Assembly: GCF_000801105.2 (NCBI RefSeq) | Contig: NC_079516.1 | Span: 48,092,908-48,156,907, forward strand | Direction of reading: 5' to 3' | Origin: Raphanus sativus | Lineage: Eukaryota > Streptophyta > Magnoliopsida > Brassicales > Brassicaceae | Length of the DNA stretch: 64,000 bases | In this document: piece by piece, positions 42,612-55,500 of the stretch | Layout of the letters: each line of letters starts with the position of its first letter | Position numbering within the stretch: the first letter of the stretch is position 1 | Notes under the pieces: generated by a model | Told to the model about the DNA's origin: nothing | What the model saw: the letters and a program-made list of their open reading frames with translations, nothing else | Databases searched by the model: none | Program-made: the position numbers and the translations under genes

Positions 42612-45600
42612 TTAAGGTTTGATGGCAAAATTGCTTTCGTTTGCTCTCTTGGTACAGAAACGCTGATGCTTCCACCCTGCACTCGGACACGATTGATAAC
42701 TATTACCAAACAAGAAAATACAAAATTACGGTTTTACAAATCTTTATAAAGGGGACTCTTACCAGCCAGGATGAACAACAAATTTACCCTTGCTTAGTGC
42801 CCAGTTCACCTGCTTAAACAAAACACATTCAGAATCTGCAAATGGACCCATCAGTTTCAATAAAATTTTGCAGGCTGCCTTTTACCTTGTCAGTTCCGAG
42901 AGAGTTTGTGACAACATGAGTAATATGTTCATCAGCCTGTGTTGTGCAGACAGCACCAAACTGCTCAGCAGTCTGCCACAAGGGATGCAACTGCGGGTTG
43001 GCTTCACCCACTGGAAATATCCGACTAAACACAATCCGACAACCAGCCAAGATCTTTCGTTGCTCGGAAGCTAAATATTCCTCACATCTGCTTCGTCTAG
43101 TGAAGTGTGAGAGAAGAAAATTTTATGTATTCTCTCAATAACCTGCACAGTGAAACTAGGTCATGATGCTAAAACCTGAAACTGACATTACAAGGTGTAT
43201 AAAAACAGAGGGCAGACCGCTAATGTAGATGCCAATGTGCCTTCCTCAGGTCGCTCATCGAAATCTACCTCAAGAAGAGAAGGACCAAGAAGCCCAAACT
43301 GCCGTCTACTGCAAGGGGAAATAAGTATATCTGCAACACAAGACAAACATTATTACAGTAAATAAAAAACACAGTCACATGTTAGCCATAGTGCGTTAGA
43401 TGATACCTTTCAACAACTATTAAGTTCATTTTTGTTATGAGGCCACACTCGGACAGAGTCGTCTATGATCACAACAGACGATTCCATGCCCATAACTCCT
43501 TCTAAATCTTTTGCTCTTGGGTACTTCGTTCATCTCATCAAGAGGTCCCATCATCTCCTTTTGATATGACTCGCCCATTAAAGAGAACCCCTTCTGGATC
43601 AAGCGTTTGGCCATCTCTGTAGCATACAGTTTGTTTCCCATAGTGTTAAAGATGTAACTCGTACAGCTTGCTAGCCTGAAACTCACAGTAAAAAGTTACA
43701 ACCAAGTCTTGCACACAGAGCTTAACAGCATGAAATATTGTTCACTGGCTCACCTTCTCCAAAAAATTCCAAATCCCCGTTCTCAGTTTAGTCCACATTC
43801 CCATGTGGGGGAAACGAAAAAGATGTCTATATGGTTTGTCACGATCTTGTTCTTCCTTCTTCCTCAACATCGCCTCATGGGCGGTTTCAACCTCATGAAA
43901 CTAAAAACGAGAAATAGCCAACTTCAGAAAGAATGTAAGAGAAGTAAGCAAACTAGAAGGGAGAAAAATAACAAACCTTAGCTGAGTTGAGAAGGGTGTG
44001 GTCTAAAATCTAAGACAAGAGAGAGCTTTTTTGATCCAAACATTTTCTTCTGTTCCTCTAACCTTCGAGTTCTCTCTTTTGGATAGCACTCTCTGCTTGT
44101 CATCATATCCTTCAAACAGGTGCTCCACATCTCCCCAACTGTTCATAGAACGAGTAGGACCTGCTGCAGCCGTTACTGATGCTGCTGAAACTGACACGTT
44201 CTCCTCCTGATCTTTGTCTGTCTTAAGGTCTACTGAATGTGTAATTGCTAATGGTTTGTCAGTAACATTTTTCTTGGTGAAGTGAGCTGAAATATCAGGC
44301 GTCTTTCCTCTGACAGGTTCACCAGACATTCTCATGTTGCTGGTACCATTCAGGCTAATATTTTGCCGTGGAACAAGCTGGAAGGTGTTTTCTAACACTT
44401 CTGTCTTACCCTTCAGAGAGAGTTGAGGAGTCATTCACTTGTGGACTGTTTCTCTACCAAGAGTCTGCTCTTTGAAGAGTACATACCAAGCAAGATTCGG
44501 CGAGGATCACGTGGTTTCATGCGAATGCTTACAGATTCGTCCTTAGGCGCTCCTGGCTGGTGAAGAATTAGCAGCTAAAGCATTCGATGCAGGTTTACTA
44601 AACTGGTGGAGCTACCACCGGTGGTACGGAAGAGCCAGGAAGTTGTGCTGCTCTTCTTGGATCCATTGGCTTCTGAGGAGCTTTTTCGGTACCGTTTGCC
44701 TTTGTCCCATTTTAAAGATATTCAGAAGCATTGCAGGATTTGGCAGATTCTGAAGCATTGTAGGATTTTCTACAAATTCCTTCAAAAGAGACGACAGTGC
44801 TTCAGTTGAAGCAGTCGTCGGTACTTCCTGATCACAGAGACAGTATTCGTCGGCATTAACACTTGTTGCCATTAGATGTTATTCCGGTCTCAATCAGCCT
44901 GGGCTTGGATTCCAGTTTTTGGTGCCCTGATGATTCTCTATCTTCTAGCCAGCCACCAATACCAGTAACCTTTTGCGCATCTATATTCCACTCTTTTTTC
45001 TTTTTCCATGCAGGCCCATCAATTAAAAAGTTCACTGGTGGCTTTTTGCTTTCTTTGGTTCACCAAGTCTGCAGAAGGCTCTACTTAGGACTAATGGTTA
45101 CGCTGGCACATCAGGTTTCGCAAGCCGTAGTCTTGGATCTTCGACTCTTTGCAGAAGGTTTCACTGTCTGATCAGATGCAAGAACTTTTGAGTTGCACCA
45201 GTTGGTGCAGACGTACCATAAATGGACGAAGGATGTGGTGAGCAGTGCTAGGTACAGTATTTGCAACAGGCATGCTTCTAGAACTAAAACTGGAGGGTAG
45301 AGGAACGTCTTGCCCATAAGTCATGAAAGTCCCCGGCTTTGTACTGGCAACAACAGAACTAGAAACCTCACCACCAATGCCTCCATTGCTGTCATTAGGT
45401 TCTCCTGACGGTGTTGGGCTTGGAAGGTCATCCGTTTTAAATGTTGAATTAACGCCAAACTTTTTCTGGTAATTCGAAACTGCTTTAAGGGCCTCACTCT
45501 CATATGGATGATGTACTTTGGCACCTTCAGTCGTTTGGCCCTCTTTACCAAAGGGGAAACCTGGTCTAACCATCATATGGCGACCATTTACGGGTAAACT

Positions 45601-46975
45601 TGGTGTCGTTTCCCTTGTAGGCGATGGAAGGCTGTCTGCATCATGGTCCTTATGAAGGTCTAGCAGAGGCAGCCTGCTCCTTGCGTAGAAGGCTCCCCTA
45701 CGCGTACCTTCTGTAGACAGATTTTTTGCAAGAAACGAATCACCATTACTTGTCTGAGTCATTCGATTAACATTCTCCTCACTACTTGCTCCAACGTTAA
45801 GTGAAATAGCAGAACGTCTTAAATTTTGATTCATGGCTTCTATCTGCAAAACCAGGACAGATACTTATGTAAGAACGAAGGCACACGTTTCTCAAGGTTT
45901 GAGACAAGTGAAGCCGAGAGAACACACCTCAGTTCTCTGGTTAGAAGAGAGAAACCTGGAACAATTGTCATTTACCAGAGATAGCAATCTGTACAAGAAT
46001 TCCAAAAAAAAAAGAAAAAAAGTTAGCAATCCAACAATTCCCACATGTTCAATCAAAGTTTTTTTAGAAAGAACCTTGACATAGTGTCCTTATTAAGCTC
46101 CTTAGACATATTGTTCATGGAGGTAAACACCTGAAAAAAATTGATAAAGAGATTAGAATCAAGAACAGAGCATTCAAGTACAAGAGATCTTGAGCAGCCA
46201 TACAGAGTTAATGGTCTGAAGAGAAGCAAATGAAAGTTGCATCAAAGTATCCCTCTTGGGAAAATCATCATTATCAGAAACCAGCTCTCTCAAAGACTCT
46301 AAAGCCCCCAAAAGTCTGGAACACACTCCTTCAAATGCTCTGAAACAAAACATAAAACACACAATCAATCAACTACACCAGAAGGGTTTTATTTTTTTTC
46401 GTCATCATCGTCACGGACTTACATCTGTGCTTGGACCAACGAGGTACTCTCCAACACATCACGGATGAGTTTCACTTTGGTCTCTAAATCCCTCTCCTTC
46501 TGAACCCTATCATCATCTTCCACTTTATCAGCAACAACAACAAGAGATTCAGTATCCATCTCAACTCTTGTAGCAGTAGAGTCCAAATCAATCTCCCCTT
46601 CCTCCAACTCTCCTTCCTCTTTCTCATCATCACTGTCTTCAATCACAATCTTATCACTCTCTCTCGTTTCATACTCCCTCCCCAAACCTTCACTCAGCGG
46701 TTTGTTCTGCACAGCCTGCGCCCATGCGAAATTCGACAATCCCGAGTTCGCGTATCCACGGTACCCTGGATACTTATTCACCAAATCACTCATTGTCCAA
46801 ACCCTAGAATTGCCGTCAAATCCTCCTCCTCTTCCTCCGGTCACAGCGCCACCACCATCGACGTCTCCGCCGTCTCCCTTAACTTCTTCAATCGAAGCGT
46901 TACCAGAAGCAGCACCCCGATCTTTCCATCCTCTACACCCGCCGCCAACACAATCAAATCCTCATCTTTCCCCAT
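42612..46975 (-). pseudogene. CPL3: Decayed CPL3-like RNA polymerase II CTD phosphatase
   Basis: CPL3 removes phosphate from the RNA polymerase II C-terminal domain and represses stress and defence genes. Here, on the minus strand, CPL3-type segments follow in order: DLVNKYPGYRGYANSGLSNF, SRLLGALESLRELV, RPFMVR, SDQTVKPSAKSR, the FCP1 region (KEEQDRDKPYRHLFRFPHMG, TMGNKLYATEMAK) and a BRCT domain (AGCRIVFSRIFPVGEA, HPLWQTAEQFGAVCTTQ). They fall in different frames. An early shift after MGKDEDLIVLAAGVEDG, one extra base after AKSR (about 45137), one within the catalytic DxDxT motif (about 43991-44013), several around 43440-43620 and one in the last exon (about 42650) break it. Splice sites are largely preserved. 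It is non-functional as a phosphatase. Confidence 0.87.
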
Positions 46976-49217
46976 TCGAATACGATCTCAATAACTGAAA
47001 TTAGGGTTTTAATCCGTGATTCAAAAAAAGAACGGAGATTTCAAAGTTAAGAATTTTCAAAAAGCTTCCCAATTCAAATTCTCGATCGGAGATTTTAAAT
47101 CTATTCGCTTTTTCTTTTCTTTTTTTTTTCAAATCCAGATCCAATTTTGAGATTTTTTTTTTCTCCCGACGCCGACGAGCTTGAGAGATTGTGAACAAAA
47201 AATAATGACGATACAAGAGAGAGAGAGATTAGTCGTTAAATATAATAACGACGAGGAGAATCTAGTTGATTTCAGTTTAATCTAGACCGTACACGTCAGC
47301 GATCCGAGTAACGTAAACTAGGTCAGCGCGACGTATGGGAGTAATGAAACTGTGAAAAGATATAACATGTGTGTGTTTTTTTTCCTTACCATTTATATGT
47401 CTCACGATCCAACGTTTTTGACTCGAGTGTCATTCAGTTATTTGTTTTACTCCTACGAGTAAAGGATTACCGTACGCTTTTTTCGTGGTCTGCGGCGGCT
47501 ATCATGAGGCTGCTACTTTGTCCTTTATTACACCAGATTGACACCGAAATTAATCAAAATGTCTTAGCATAATGGATAATCGTAAGATATTCAACGTAAT
47601 TTTGGAGCTAATTTTTAATTTACATCCCCTTTTTAGTATCAGATATCCCCTTTTTTGGTATGTTACTAATGTGGTATGTTGGATACGGCTTCAATTCAGT
47701 CTACTTCATATACTAGTGGCCTGATTAACTTTTCATTAGTTTTGATTACCAAAAGGTTTTGAGTCGAAGAATATATAAACCTGATTTATGCATTGATAAA
47801 CATAGTTTTCAATCACTTGATTCCGAAAATCGGTTGACAATCTTAGTGTAACAAAGAACATCAAAAAAATCGTTTATTAAATATTTATCTAAAAAGTAAC
47901 TTTAAAAGTTAAATAGTCGTTAGAATGATGTTTATATACGATGATGTTATTTTCCCTGAACTAATCAGTTATAGCTTGGGCATAATCAGCTTTTCAATAA
48001 AGTCTATACGAAACTTATATTTTCAGCCAGATTTACTGAATATTGTCAAAATAGCCTAAATCTAATTAAGAGAATTTATTAATAAAACAAACTAAAATAA
48101 ATACAAACGAATTTCTTATAAAATAAATATGTTATATTATGTGTTAATAATTTAATTCCAAAATTAAATCTAAAGTATATATAAATTATATTTTATTATA
48201 AATGTATACATTGGAAAGCCTGCATGTATAATTACTAACTAAAATCTAATTAAATAATTTTTTTAAATATAGAGAGTAAATAATATATAATCCACTTATT
48301 AAGGGAAGTAAAAATAATGAAACTTTAAAGTTAACAAAAAAAAAATTCATGTTTAAAGCAACAAAATCATCAAACTATATTGGGGCATTTGAATTAGTGA
48401 AAATGGTAAAATTGGGATGACTATTTGGATATTCTTTTCAGATTTAGGATATCCATTTAAATTACATAAAATTAAATATAATTTAAATCCTCAAAATTCA
48501 TAAATAAATAATATAACATATAGACTTGAATATTATATGCCCAAATATCAAAAATTGATTTGGTATGATGTTTTGAGTCTTTTTGGCTATTTGGATATTT
48601 TCATTTGATATTCTGAATCATTTTTGAATATTTTTGTCTACTAAATCTAAAAAATAACTGATACATTATATATGTAATTATTTTAAATACTTCTAAATAC
48701 TAAGAATATTTCGGTTCAAGTTCTGATTGTTCGGATATTAAACTTTTGGATTTGTTCAAGTATTTGACTAGGATTGATACTAATTTTTGGATCCGGTTCG
48801 TTTGATTTCCAGATCTGTATTTTTTCAAGCTATAGATAAAACAAAGTCAATTGATGTCCTACAATCGTATGTTTATATAACATGCTTGAATCAGTGTTAA
48901 AGGACAGAACAAAGACATTTGATGTCCTAGAACAGTATAAATCTCCATGTCTTATTAGTTTTGTTTTTTAAGATGTCTGAATCAGAAAAGGGTAAATGAA
49001 GACAGAACTGACTATATCCCCCCCCCCCACCCCCACCCCCACCCCACCCCCAAGGTTTATATAGATTGGTATAGAGCTATTGTGGTGGCATAGATATTCA
49101 ATCAATAATGGTGGTAAATAAAAAAACAAAAAAGAGAGAAGAAGAATAATGAGAAGTAAAGTTGAACCAATATTCGACGAAATTTACATATTTATATATG
49201 TATTAGTATTACTATAC
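46976..49217. other. Spacer between CPL3 relic and ASR3-like gene
   Basis: Old CPL3 promoter/5' UTR (46976-47250), then AT-rich DNA with no gene. 48360-48830 looks like decayed repeat sequence with alternating GGATATTC/TTTGGATAT motifs. A strong C-tract lies at 49018-49054. Confidence 0.4.
49018..49054 (-). repeat. C/G-rich tract with G-quadruplex potential
   Basis: A run of about eleven C followed by CCCCC/CCCC blocks separated by single A. The minus strand reads five G-blocks of four or more separated by single T, which easily satisfies G-quadruplex rules. It lies about 165 bp downstream of the ASR3-like stop. Confidence 0.85.
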
Positions 49218-50618
49218 CTATAACTTATCTGCGATTTTTGCCACAGCATCTGCGAGCTTGTTGAGAACAGCTACTAAGTTAGCATCATGATCTTTCTTTG
49301 CTCTCTGTCTAGCTTTAAGTTTGTATTCTGAACTTCAAGCTGTGCCGCCAATAACTGTCCGTTTCTTTCCAGTATCTCTATCAATTGGTTCTGCGTGCTC
49401 TTTGTCGCTTCTCCTTCTCCTTCTTTATCTTCACCACTAGATGTTCGCTTACGCTTTCTCTCTTCTTGAGATGTTGATCCAGCTTCCGGTTTTGCTTCCT
49501 CTGGATGTCTCTCTTTCATTCCACCTTCAATTCCAAAATCAAACTTTTTGGTGAGAAAAAACAAGATAATGTAGAGCATTCAACATAAACCAAAAGATCC
49601 TAGTTACTATAATTTGGTGACACAGCTAATTCATTTTATAATATGAAACAATTCTCCTACATAAACACATAATCAAGAGAAAATTTAGAGGTCTTACACA
49701 ATGGATAGATCATAGCAAATTTGGAGATGAGAAACACAGAGAGTTAAACATTTATAAGATCCTATATTGTTCTTTGCAAAGCACTAAAGACCATACAGAA
49801 GCTTCCCGGGTCACAGGTTCGAACCCCAGCACGAGCGAATCTAATCTTTGCTAGAATATAAAAAATGACAAAACACAAACCTTGTTCTGCTCCACTAGCT
49901 GCTTGCTTCTCCTTGTCTATAACATCTTCACATAAAACGAATTTTATTACAACTGATGACTTCACGACAATGAACATATAAAGTGTTTTGAGTTCAATCT
50001 CATCTTTACCCAAAGTGACTTATGCGCCGAAGCCGAACACAACTTCTCCACACTCCTCGCCGCCTCCTCCTCCTCCATCGACGCCGGAGCCAAACCAAGC
50101 GAAAGAACCGGATTCGCCGGAGGAACCACGCCGCCGTCGACGATATCGTAAACCTCTCTATCGAAGAAACCAGGAAGCTTCCTCTCTCTACGAACATCGT
50201 TCCTCATCACCCAGTACGACTCCGCCTCCTCCTTCACCCGAGACTCCCACTCCTTGATCTTCTTGTAGTCTCCGGCGAGATTGCTCCACCTCTTCCGGCA
50301 CTGGACCGGCCCGCGGTTCACGCCGTGACGCCTGCAGTAGGATGACACCGAGGCCCACTTGGGCTCCATCTGACCCGACCCGAGCGCCATGCCCGCCGCT
50401 CTCCCTCGCCGGACCCTGTTCTCCGCCACTCTCTTCCCCTGGATCAGCACCAGAATCTCCTGTCTCGTCCAGCGCGGCAGCCTCGCCGTCTTGACGCCGT
50501 CATCTCCGCCTTCGTTAGACGGGGTTGTGTTATTATTATTATTCTCCCCACCGCCGCCGTTAACGTCACCGTCACCGTCAACGACGTTCACTCCCAGCCC
50601 CAACGGTTCCAGAGCCAT
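49218..50618 (-). CDS. ASR3: ASR3-like trihelix repressor, apparently frameshifted after exon 1
   Basis: Exons: 50010..50618, 49881..49925 and 49218..49524. Exon 1 (203 residues) is intact: a trihelix/MYB-like domain (ARLPRWTRQEILVLIQGKR ... WASVSSYCRRHG ... RKRWSNLAGDYKKIKEWE) and an EAR repression motif LSLGL. Exon 2 then needs phase 1 to read DVIDKEKQ, but exon 1 ends in phase 0, giving ...KSLWML then a stop. Exon 3 (ERKRKRTSSG, NQLIEILERNGQLLAAQLEVQ) has a second 1-base loss after REQRK, ending it early at 49274 instead of 49218. The likely product is a 205-residue truncated protein that keeps DNA-binding and EAR motifs but loses the C-terminal coiled coil. ASR3 in Arabidopsis (At2g33550) is a repressor of immune genes. 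Confidence 0.8.
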
Positions 50619-50939
50619 AGAAACGGGATATTATTTCACTTGATCCTGTTTTTGATTATGGCACGTGCGCAAACGGGCTCAGATTCAACGGCGTTATGGT
50701 GGGAACATCCCCGTTACGGCGTTTGCGGCGGGGAGAGAGTGCTAATGAAGGGAGGAGAAAGGTTTTATTTTGTGGAGATAATGACTTTTAACGTATAGAA
50801 AATACTGTATTTCTTTTTTAATAATTTGATAACTGTAGATATATTGACCCTTAAATCCCTTTTTTATTTAATCTCGGCCCTTAACCCTTGCTTAAGGTTC
50901 ATGTAGATTTGTTGAATTAAAGGGCATATATAATCAAGT
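50619..50939 (-). promoter_or_regulatory. Remaining ASR3-like promoter before the LINE
   Basis: About 320 bp between the ASR3-like ATG and the LINE. It contains CACGTGCG (about 50662), a G-box-type core. Anything further upstream has been moved 5.4 kb away by the LINE insertion. Confidence 0.45.
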
Positions 50940-51102
50940 AGTAGATGTGTGATAAAGTAGTAAGCCGCTCTCTCTCTAAAGCTACTGTAGCAAAGGGGGC
51001 GATTTCAAATTTCCCCTTAGGGTTCCAGCTTAAACCGTCGACGGCCTCACGCCGTTCGTCGAGAATCTCCTCTTTCTCCCTCCTCTTCCTTTCTAAACCT
51101 CC

Positions 51103-52530
51103 ATGGATTTCCCTTCCCTACCCAGTTCGACGCCGGATCCTCCCGATGACGATGCCGTTCCATTGTGCGACCCCTCCTCTCCTTCCACCGCGACTCCTCC
51201 ATCCTCGGTGCCGGCGGAGATACCAAACGCCTCAGCTCCTTCTTACGCTCAGAGATTTAAGGACTCCTTGAGAAACCTTAAAAAAATCTCCACTCCAATC
51301 TCTCTCTCTGATGGCCTACCAGTCGTAGAAGCCCCCGACTCGATTATCCTAAAAGCTTCGGAGGAATGGAAGGACCACATTCTGGCGAAGTTTCATGGAC
51401 GTGTTCCCCACCCGGATAGAATCTTCGCCGATTTGAACCCGGTTTGGGGAAAGAACGGTGATATCACAGTCACGATCATTTCTCCTACAGCTTGCCTCAT
51501 CTTTGTCCCTTCAGTTCCTACTAGGGAATGGATTTTGCAGGTTGGCTATTGGCAGGTCTCAAATTGCGCTCTTTCGGCCTATCCTTGGACTCCAGGATGC
51601 AGTCTTGAGGAGGAAGAACTTGTCTCTGCTCCGACTTGGGTTATTCTGCAAAACGTTCCCCTCCAGCTCTACTCTCTCGAGGGAATCAGTGTAATAGCAA
51701 GTGGCATAGGGGAGCCACTTCACACAGAGCACTCTAAACTTCCTCCCTTTCACTATGGAGACACCAAAGTGAAAGTTGAGATTGGTCTCGACGCTCCCCC
51801 TCCAGCAGCAGTGATCGTTCGAGACAGTCAAGGCTTCTCTGTTCGGATTGATGCAAAGTACCCCCGCCTTCCGCCTCAGTGCTGCAATTGTGGAAAGTTT
51901 GGCCACATGCTAAACTGTTGCCCCCTCCCAGTTAGCAACAAAGGACGACACCGGAAAGTTGGTAGCAATACTCAACGTGCGGCTGTAAAGGAGGTCAGAG
52001 TCCGGGACCCTCTGCTTTCTGCCAACCCTGCTCCTGCAGTCCCACCTTTACTCCCTCCAGCTTCAGCCCCGAGGATGATCGCCCGCACTCCAATGCCCCA
52101 AGGAATCCCTCCCAAGACTCCAAGGAGTGCTCACCCTCCTCTGTCTCCAGTCTCGGAGGTGGATACTGTAATACCTTCCCCTCAGCATCCTACTCCTCCT
52201 CAAGAGAACTCTCCTCACGAGCTCAGCGTCTCTTCACAGAGTAACACAGCGACAACTCATCAGCCTCGACAAAAATCTATAGGTCACAGAACAGAGGCTT
52301 CGCGCCGCCTCGTCCTCACAACCTCCTCTCTGCCTCTGGGGCAAGCACATATTCTTGTTCCCAACGATGAGGTTGATGGCTTTCAACCCTCACCGGCCAC
52401 AGCCCGAAAAGCTCGCAAATTGCAAAGGAAGCTGGTCTCTGCTAAGCTCTCCAGCCCCACTTTTGCGGTCAACTCAATATTCTCAAAGTTTCGAAGTCTT
52501 CCCTCTCGGGGAAGTCCTTTGATTCAGTAA
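51103..52530 (+). CDS. LINE ORF1: DUF4283 / CCHC zinc-knuckle RNA-binding protein
   Basis: 475 residues. A Pro/Ser-rich N-terminus is followed by the DUF4283 domain (about 85-230; LKASEEWKDHILAKFHGRVP, TREWILQVGYWQVSN), a CCHC zinc knuckle (CCNCGKFGHMLNCC, about 263-276) and a disordered Pro-rich tail. It is expected to coat LINE RNA, like Gag. The start MDFPSLPSSTPDPP fits plant LINE ORF1 proteins. No internal stop. Confidence 0.92.
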   Translation: MDFPSLPSSTPDPPDDDAVPLCDPSSPSTATPPSSVPAEIPNASAPSYAQRFKDSLRNLKKISTPISLSDGLPVVEAPDSIILKASEEWKDHILAKFHGRVPHPDRIFADLNPVWGKNGDITVTIISPTACLIFVPSVPTREWILQVGYWQVSNCALSAYPWTPGCSLEEEELVSAPTWVILQNVPLQLYSLEGISVIASGIGEPLHTEHSKLPPFHYGDTKVKVEIGLDAPPPAAVIVRDSQGFSVRIDAKYPRLPPQCCNCGKFGHMLNCCPLPVSNKGRHRKVGSNTQRAAVKEVRVRDPLLSANPAPAVPPLLPPASAPRMIARTPMPQGIPPKTPRSAHPPLSPVSEVDTVIPSPQHPTPPQENSPHELSVSSQSNTATTHQPRQKSIGHRTEASRRLVLTTSSLPLGQAHILVPNDEVDGFQPSPATARKARKLQRKLVSAKLSSPTFAVNSIFSKFRSLPSRGSPLIQ

Positions 52531-52556
52531 CTCTCTCACCTCCATCCTTTGTATAT

Positions 52557-55500
52557 ATGGATCTCTTTTCATGGAATGTCAGAGGAATAAATAGTAGCTC
52601 AAGACAAGTCAGTGTGAGAGATTGGCTGAGATTAAATAAACCCTTGGTGGGGGCTGTATTGGAAACAAAAACTCGGGAGGAAAATGCAGCTAGGATAATA
52701 CATTCGACCTTCCCAGGTTGGAGATGGGAAGGGAACTATGAACACTCGGAATTAGGTAGAATATGGGTTGTCTGGGACCCTCAGATCTCCCTCATTGTCT
52801 ACCAGAAAACGGCTCAATACATACTTTGCGGCATAACTGATCCTGCCTCCGGTACTTCTTACACGGCAGCCTTCATTTATGCTTATAATACGGAAGCCCA
52901 GAGAGCCGATCTCTGGAGAGATATTGGAGTTCTTAATCGCACCTCTCCTCTTTCATCATCTCCGTGGATTCTTATGGGTGATCTCAATCAAATCCTCAAT
53001 GCCCAAGAGCACTATTCGGCTGAACCTTATGACCCTCCTCTGCACGGGATGGAGGCTTTAAGATCCTGCATGGAAACCAATTCTCTGGTGGACCTGAATA
53101 GTCGTGGGGCATTCTTTACTTGGACAAACTGCCGTCCAGAAGACCCTATTCTTCGGAAACTTGACAGAGCTCTGGTTAATGATGCATGGCTAGTGGAGTT
53201 TCAGGATTCAGTGGCGGTCTTTGATCCTCCTAAGGATTCAGATCACTCGCCGTGCCTTGTCTCCCTTCAGCCTACTCAAGAAAGGGGGAAAAAAGGATTT
53301 AAATATTTTTCTTTCATCTCCTCTCACCCTGAATTTGTGTCTCAGTTACAGGAAGCTTGGGATACTGAGGTCATGGTGGGCTCGAAGCTTTTCACTCTTG
53401 GTCAGAAACTCAAGAATGCAAAGACTTGCTGCAAATCACTCAACCGACAGGGCTTTAGCAACATTCAATCTCGTACTAAAGAATGCTTGCTTGAGCTGGA
53501 GGAGATCCAGGCTCAGCTCCTTTCTGACCCTGATGAGGAGCTCTTTGAAGCGGAAACGCAAGCCAGAGACAAATGGCTATTCTTTGCAGCTGCTCAGGAA
53601 ATCTTCTTCAAAGCCAAGTCCAGGATCAGATGGCTCAAAGATGGGGATGCTAACTCCAGGTTCTTCCACCAGGCTGTCATCGCTCACTACTCATGGAATG
53701 TCATTCGCTACCTTAGAGACCATTCTGGTAATAAGATTGCAGACATCCGCCAATTGAAGGATATGATTGTCGCATTCTACACTTCTCTTCTTGGGACTGA
53801 GGATGGAGGAATTACTCCACTGCCTGTGGAGGAGTTCAGAACCCTTCAAAGCTTCAGGTGTTCTACTGCTCTTGCTGCGCAGCTTTCCCAGATCCCAAGT
53901 GCTGAAGAGATTCAGCAGACTTTTCTAAAACTCCCAAAGAACAAAGCTCCGGGTCCCGATGGGATCACTAGTGAATTCTTCCATGATGCGTGGCCTATAG
54001 TGGGGACTGATTGCATCAGTGCAGTGCGGGATTTTTTCATCTCTGGACGCATGCTGAGGAAGTTCAACTCAACCACAATCGCTTTGATCCCAAAGATAAA
54101 GGGTGCGGATGAGCTTGGGAAATTCAGACCAGTCTCTTGCTGCACCACAGTCTACAAGGTCATAGCATCTCTACTCAAGAAGAAACTCAAGCTCTTTGTC
54201 TCTGATGTGGTACAGAGGAACCAGGTGGGATTCTTAAAGGATAGGCTGCTATGCGAGAATGTCCTACTTGCATCAGAGCTCGTCACGGGATTTCACAAAA
54301 GAGGTCCCCTAACTCGTGGCTGCCTCAAAATTGATCTCACAAAGGCCTTTGATAACCTTCATTGGTCCTTTGTCCTCAATGCTCTACGAGCCCTTGATCT
54401 CCCCGACGTGTTCCTCAACTGGATTAAGGAGTGTATTACAACTCCAACCTTCAGTGTGGCCTTCAACGGGGAATTGGTGGGATGCTTTGCTGGAAAGCGA
54501 GGGCTTCGACAGGGTGATCCGATTTCCTCACTTCTCTTCGTGCTAGCTATGGACACTCTGTCTAAGAAGCTGGACGCAGGAGCTATTGAGGGAAAGTTTG
54601 GACTGCACCCACAATGCGACGCTCCCCTCATCACTCACCTTAGCTTCGCTGACGACGTCTTAATCTTCTTCGACGGCAGTGAAGCTTCTCTCGTGGGCAT
54701 TCTGGAAATCCTAGAAGAGTTCAAAAAAGTCTCAGGCCTAGGCATCAACCTCAGCAAAAGTGAAGTCTTCTTCGATGGTGGGAACTCTACGCTAGTGCAG
54801 GATGTTGTTGCCAGACTTCACCTAAAACAAGGCTCTCTACCGGTGAGGTACTTGGGAGTACCTCTCACAACACGCAAGCTCAGGAAGCAGGACTATCAAC
54901 CGCTGCTTGATAATCTGTCAGCTAGGTTTACTTCATGGACAGTGAGACATCTCTCCTTCGCGGGCAGGCTTGTGCTCTTAAAATCTGTGATTTATGCTGT
55001 CATCTCTTTCTGGGCAACGATCTTCATCCTGCCCAACCAATGCCTCAAGAAGCTGGAACAAATGTGTAACTCTTTCTTGTGGAAAGGTACTCCTGGTGAT
55101 GCTAGGGGGGCGAAAGTAAGCTGGGATTCAGTATGCTCTCCTAAGTCTAGTGGAGGACTAGGACTTAGGAAGCTAAAACCTTGGAATCAAGTTCTTGGTT
55201 TAAAACTGATTTGGCTTATCTTCACCGCTTCTGGATCGTTATGGGTCTCTTGGATCAGGCGCCACCTGATTGGCAATCAGGATTTCTGGACTTTGGACTC
55301 TGAAAACTCAGGCAGCTGGATCTGGAAACAGCTCTGCAAACTGCGACCCTTGGCTCGTCGGTTTGTTTACTGTCAACTTGGCTCCGGAATCACAGCACGG
55401 TTTTGGCATGACAACTGGACCGGAAATGGAGCACTGATCGATCTGACTGGTCCTCTGGGGCCGCAAATTGCAGGTCTTGATCTAGGTGCAACCGTTGCTG

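Noticed and set aside
49795..49840. tRNA-like B-box GGTTCGAACCCC in an ASR3-like intron
   Set aside because: No A-box at a usable distance and no cloverleaf pairing.
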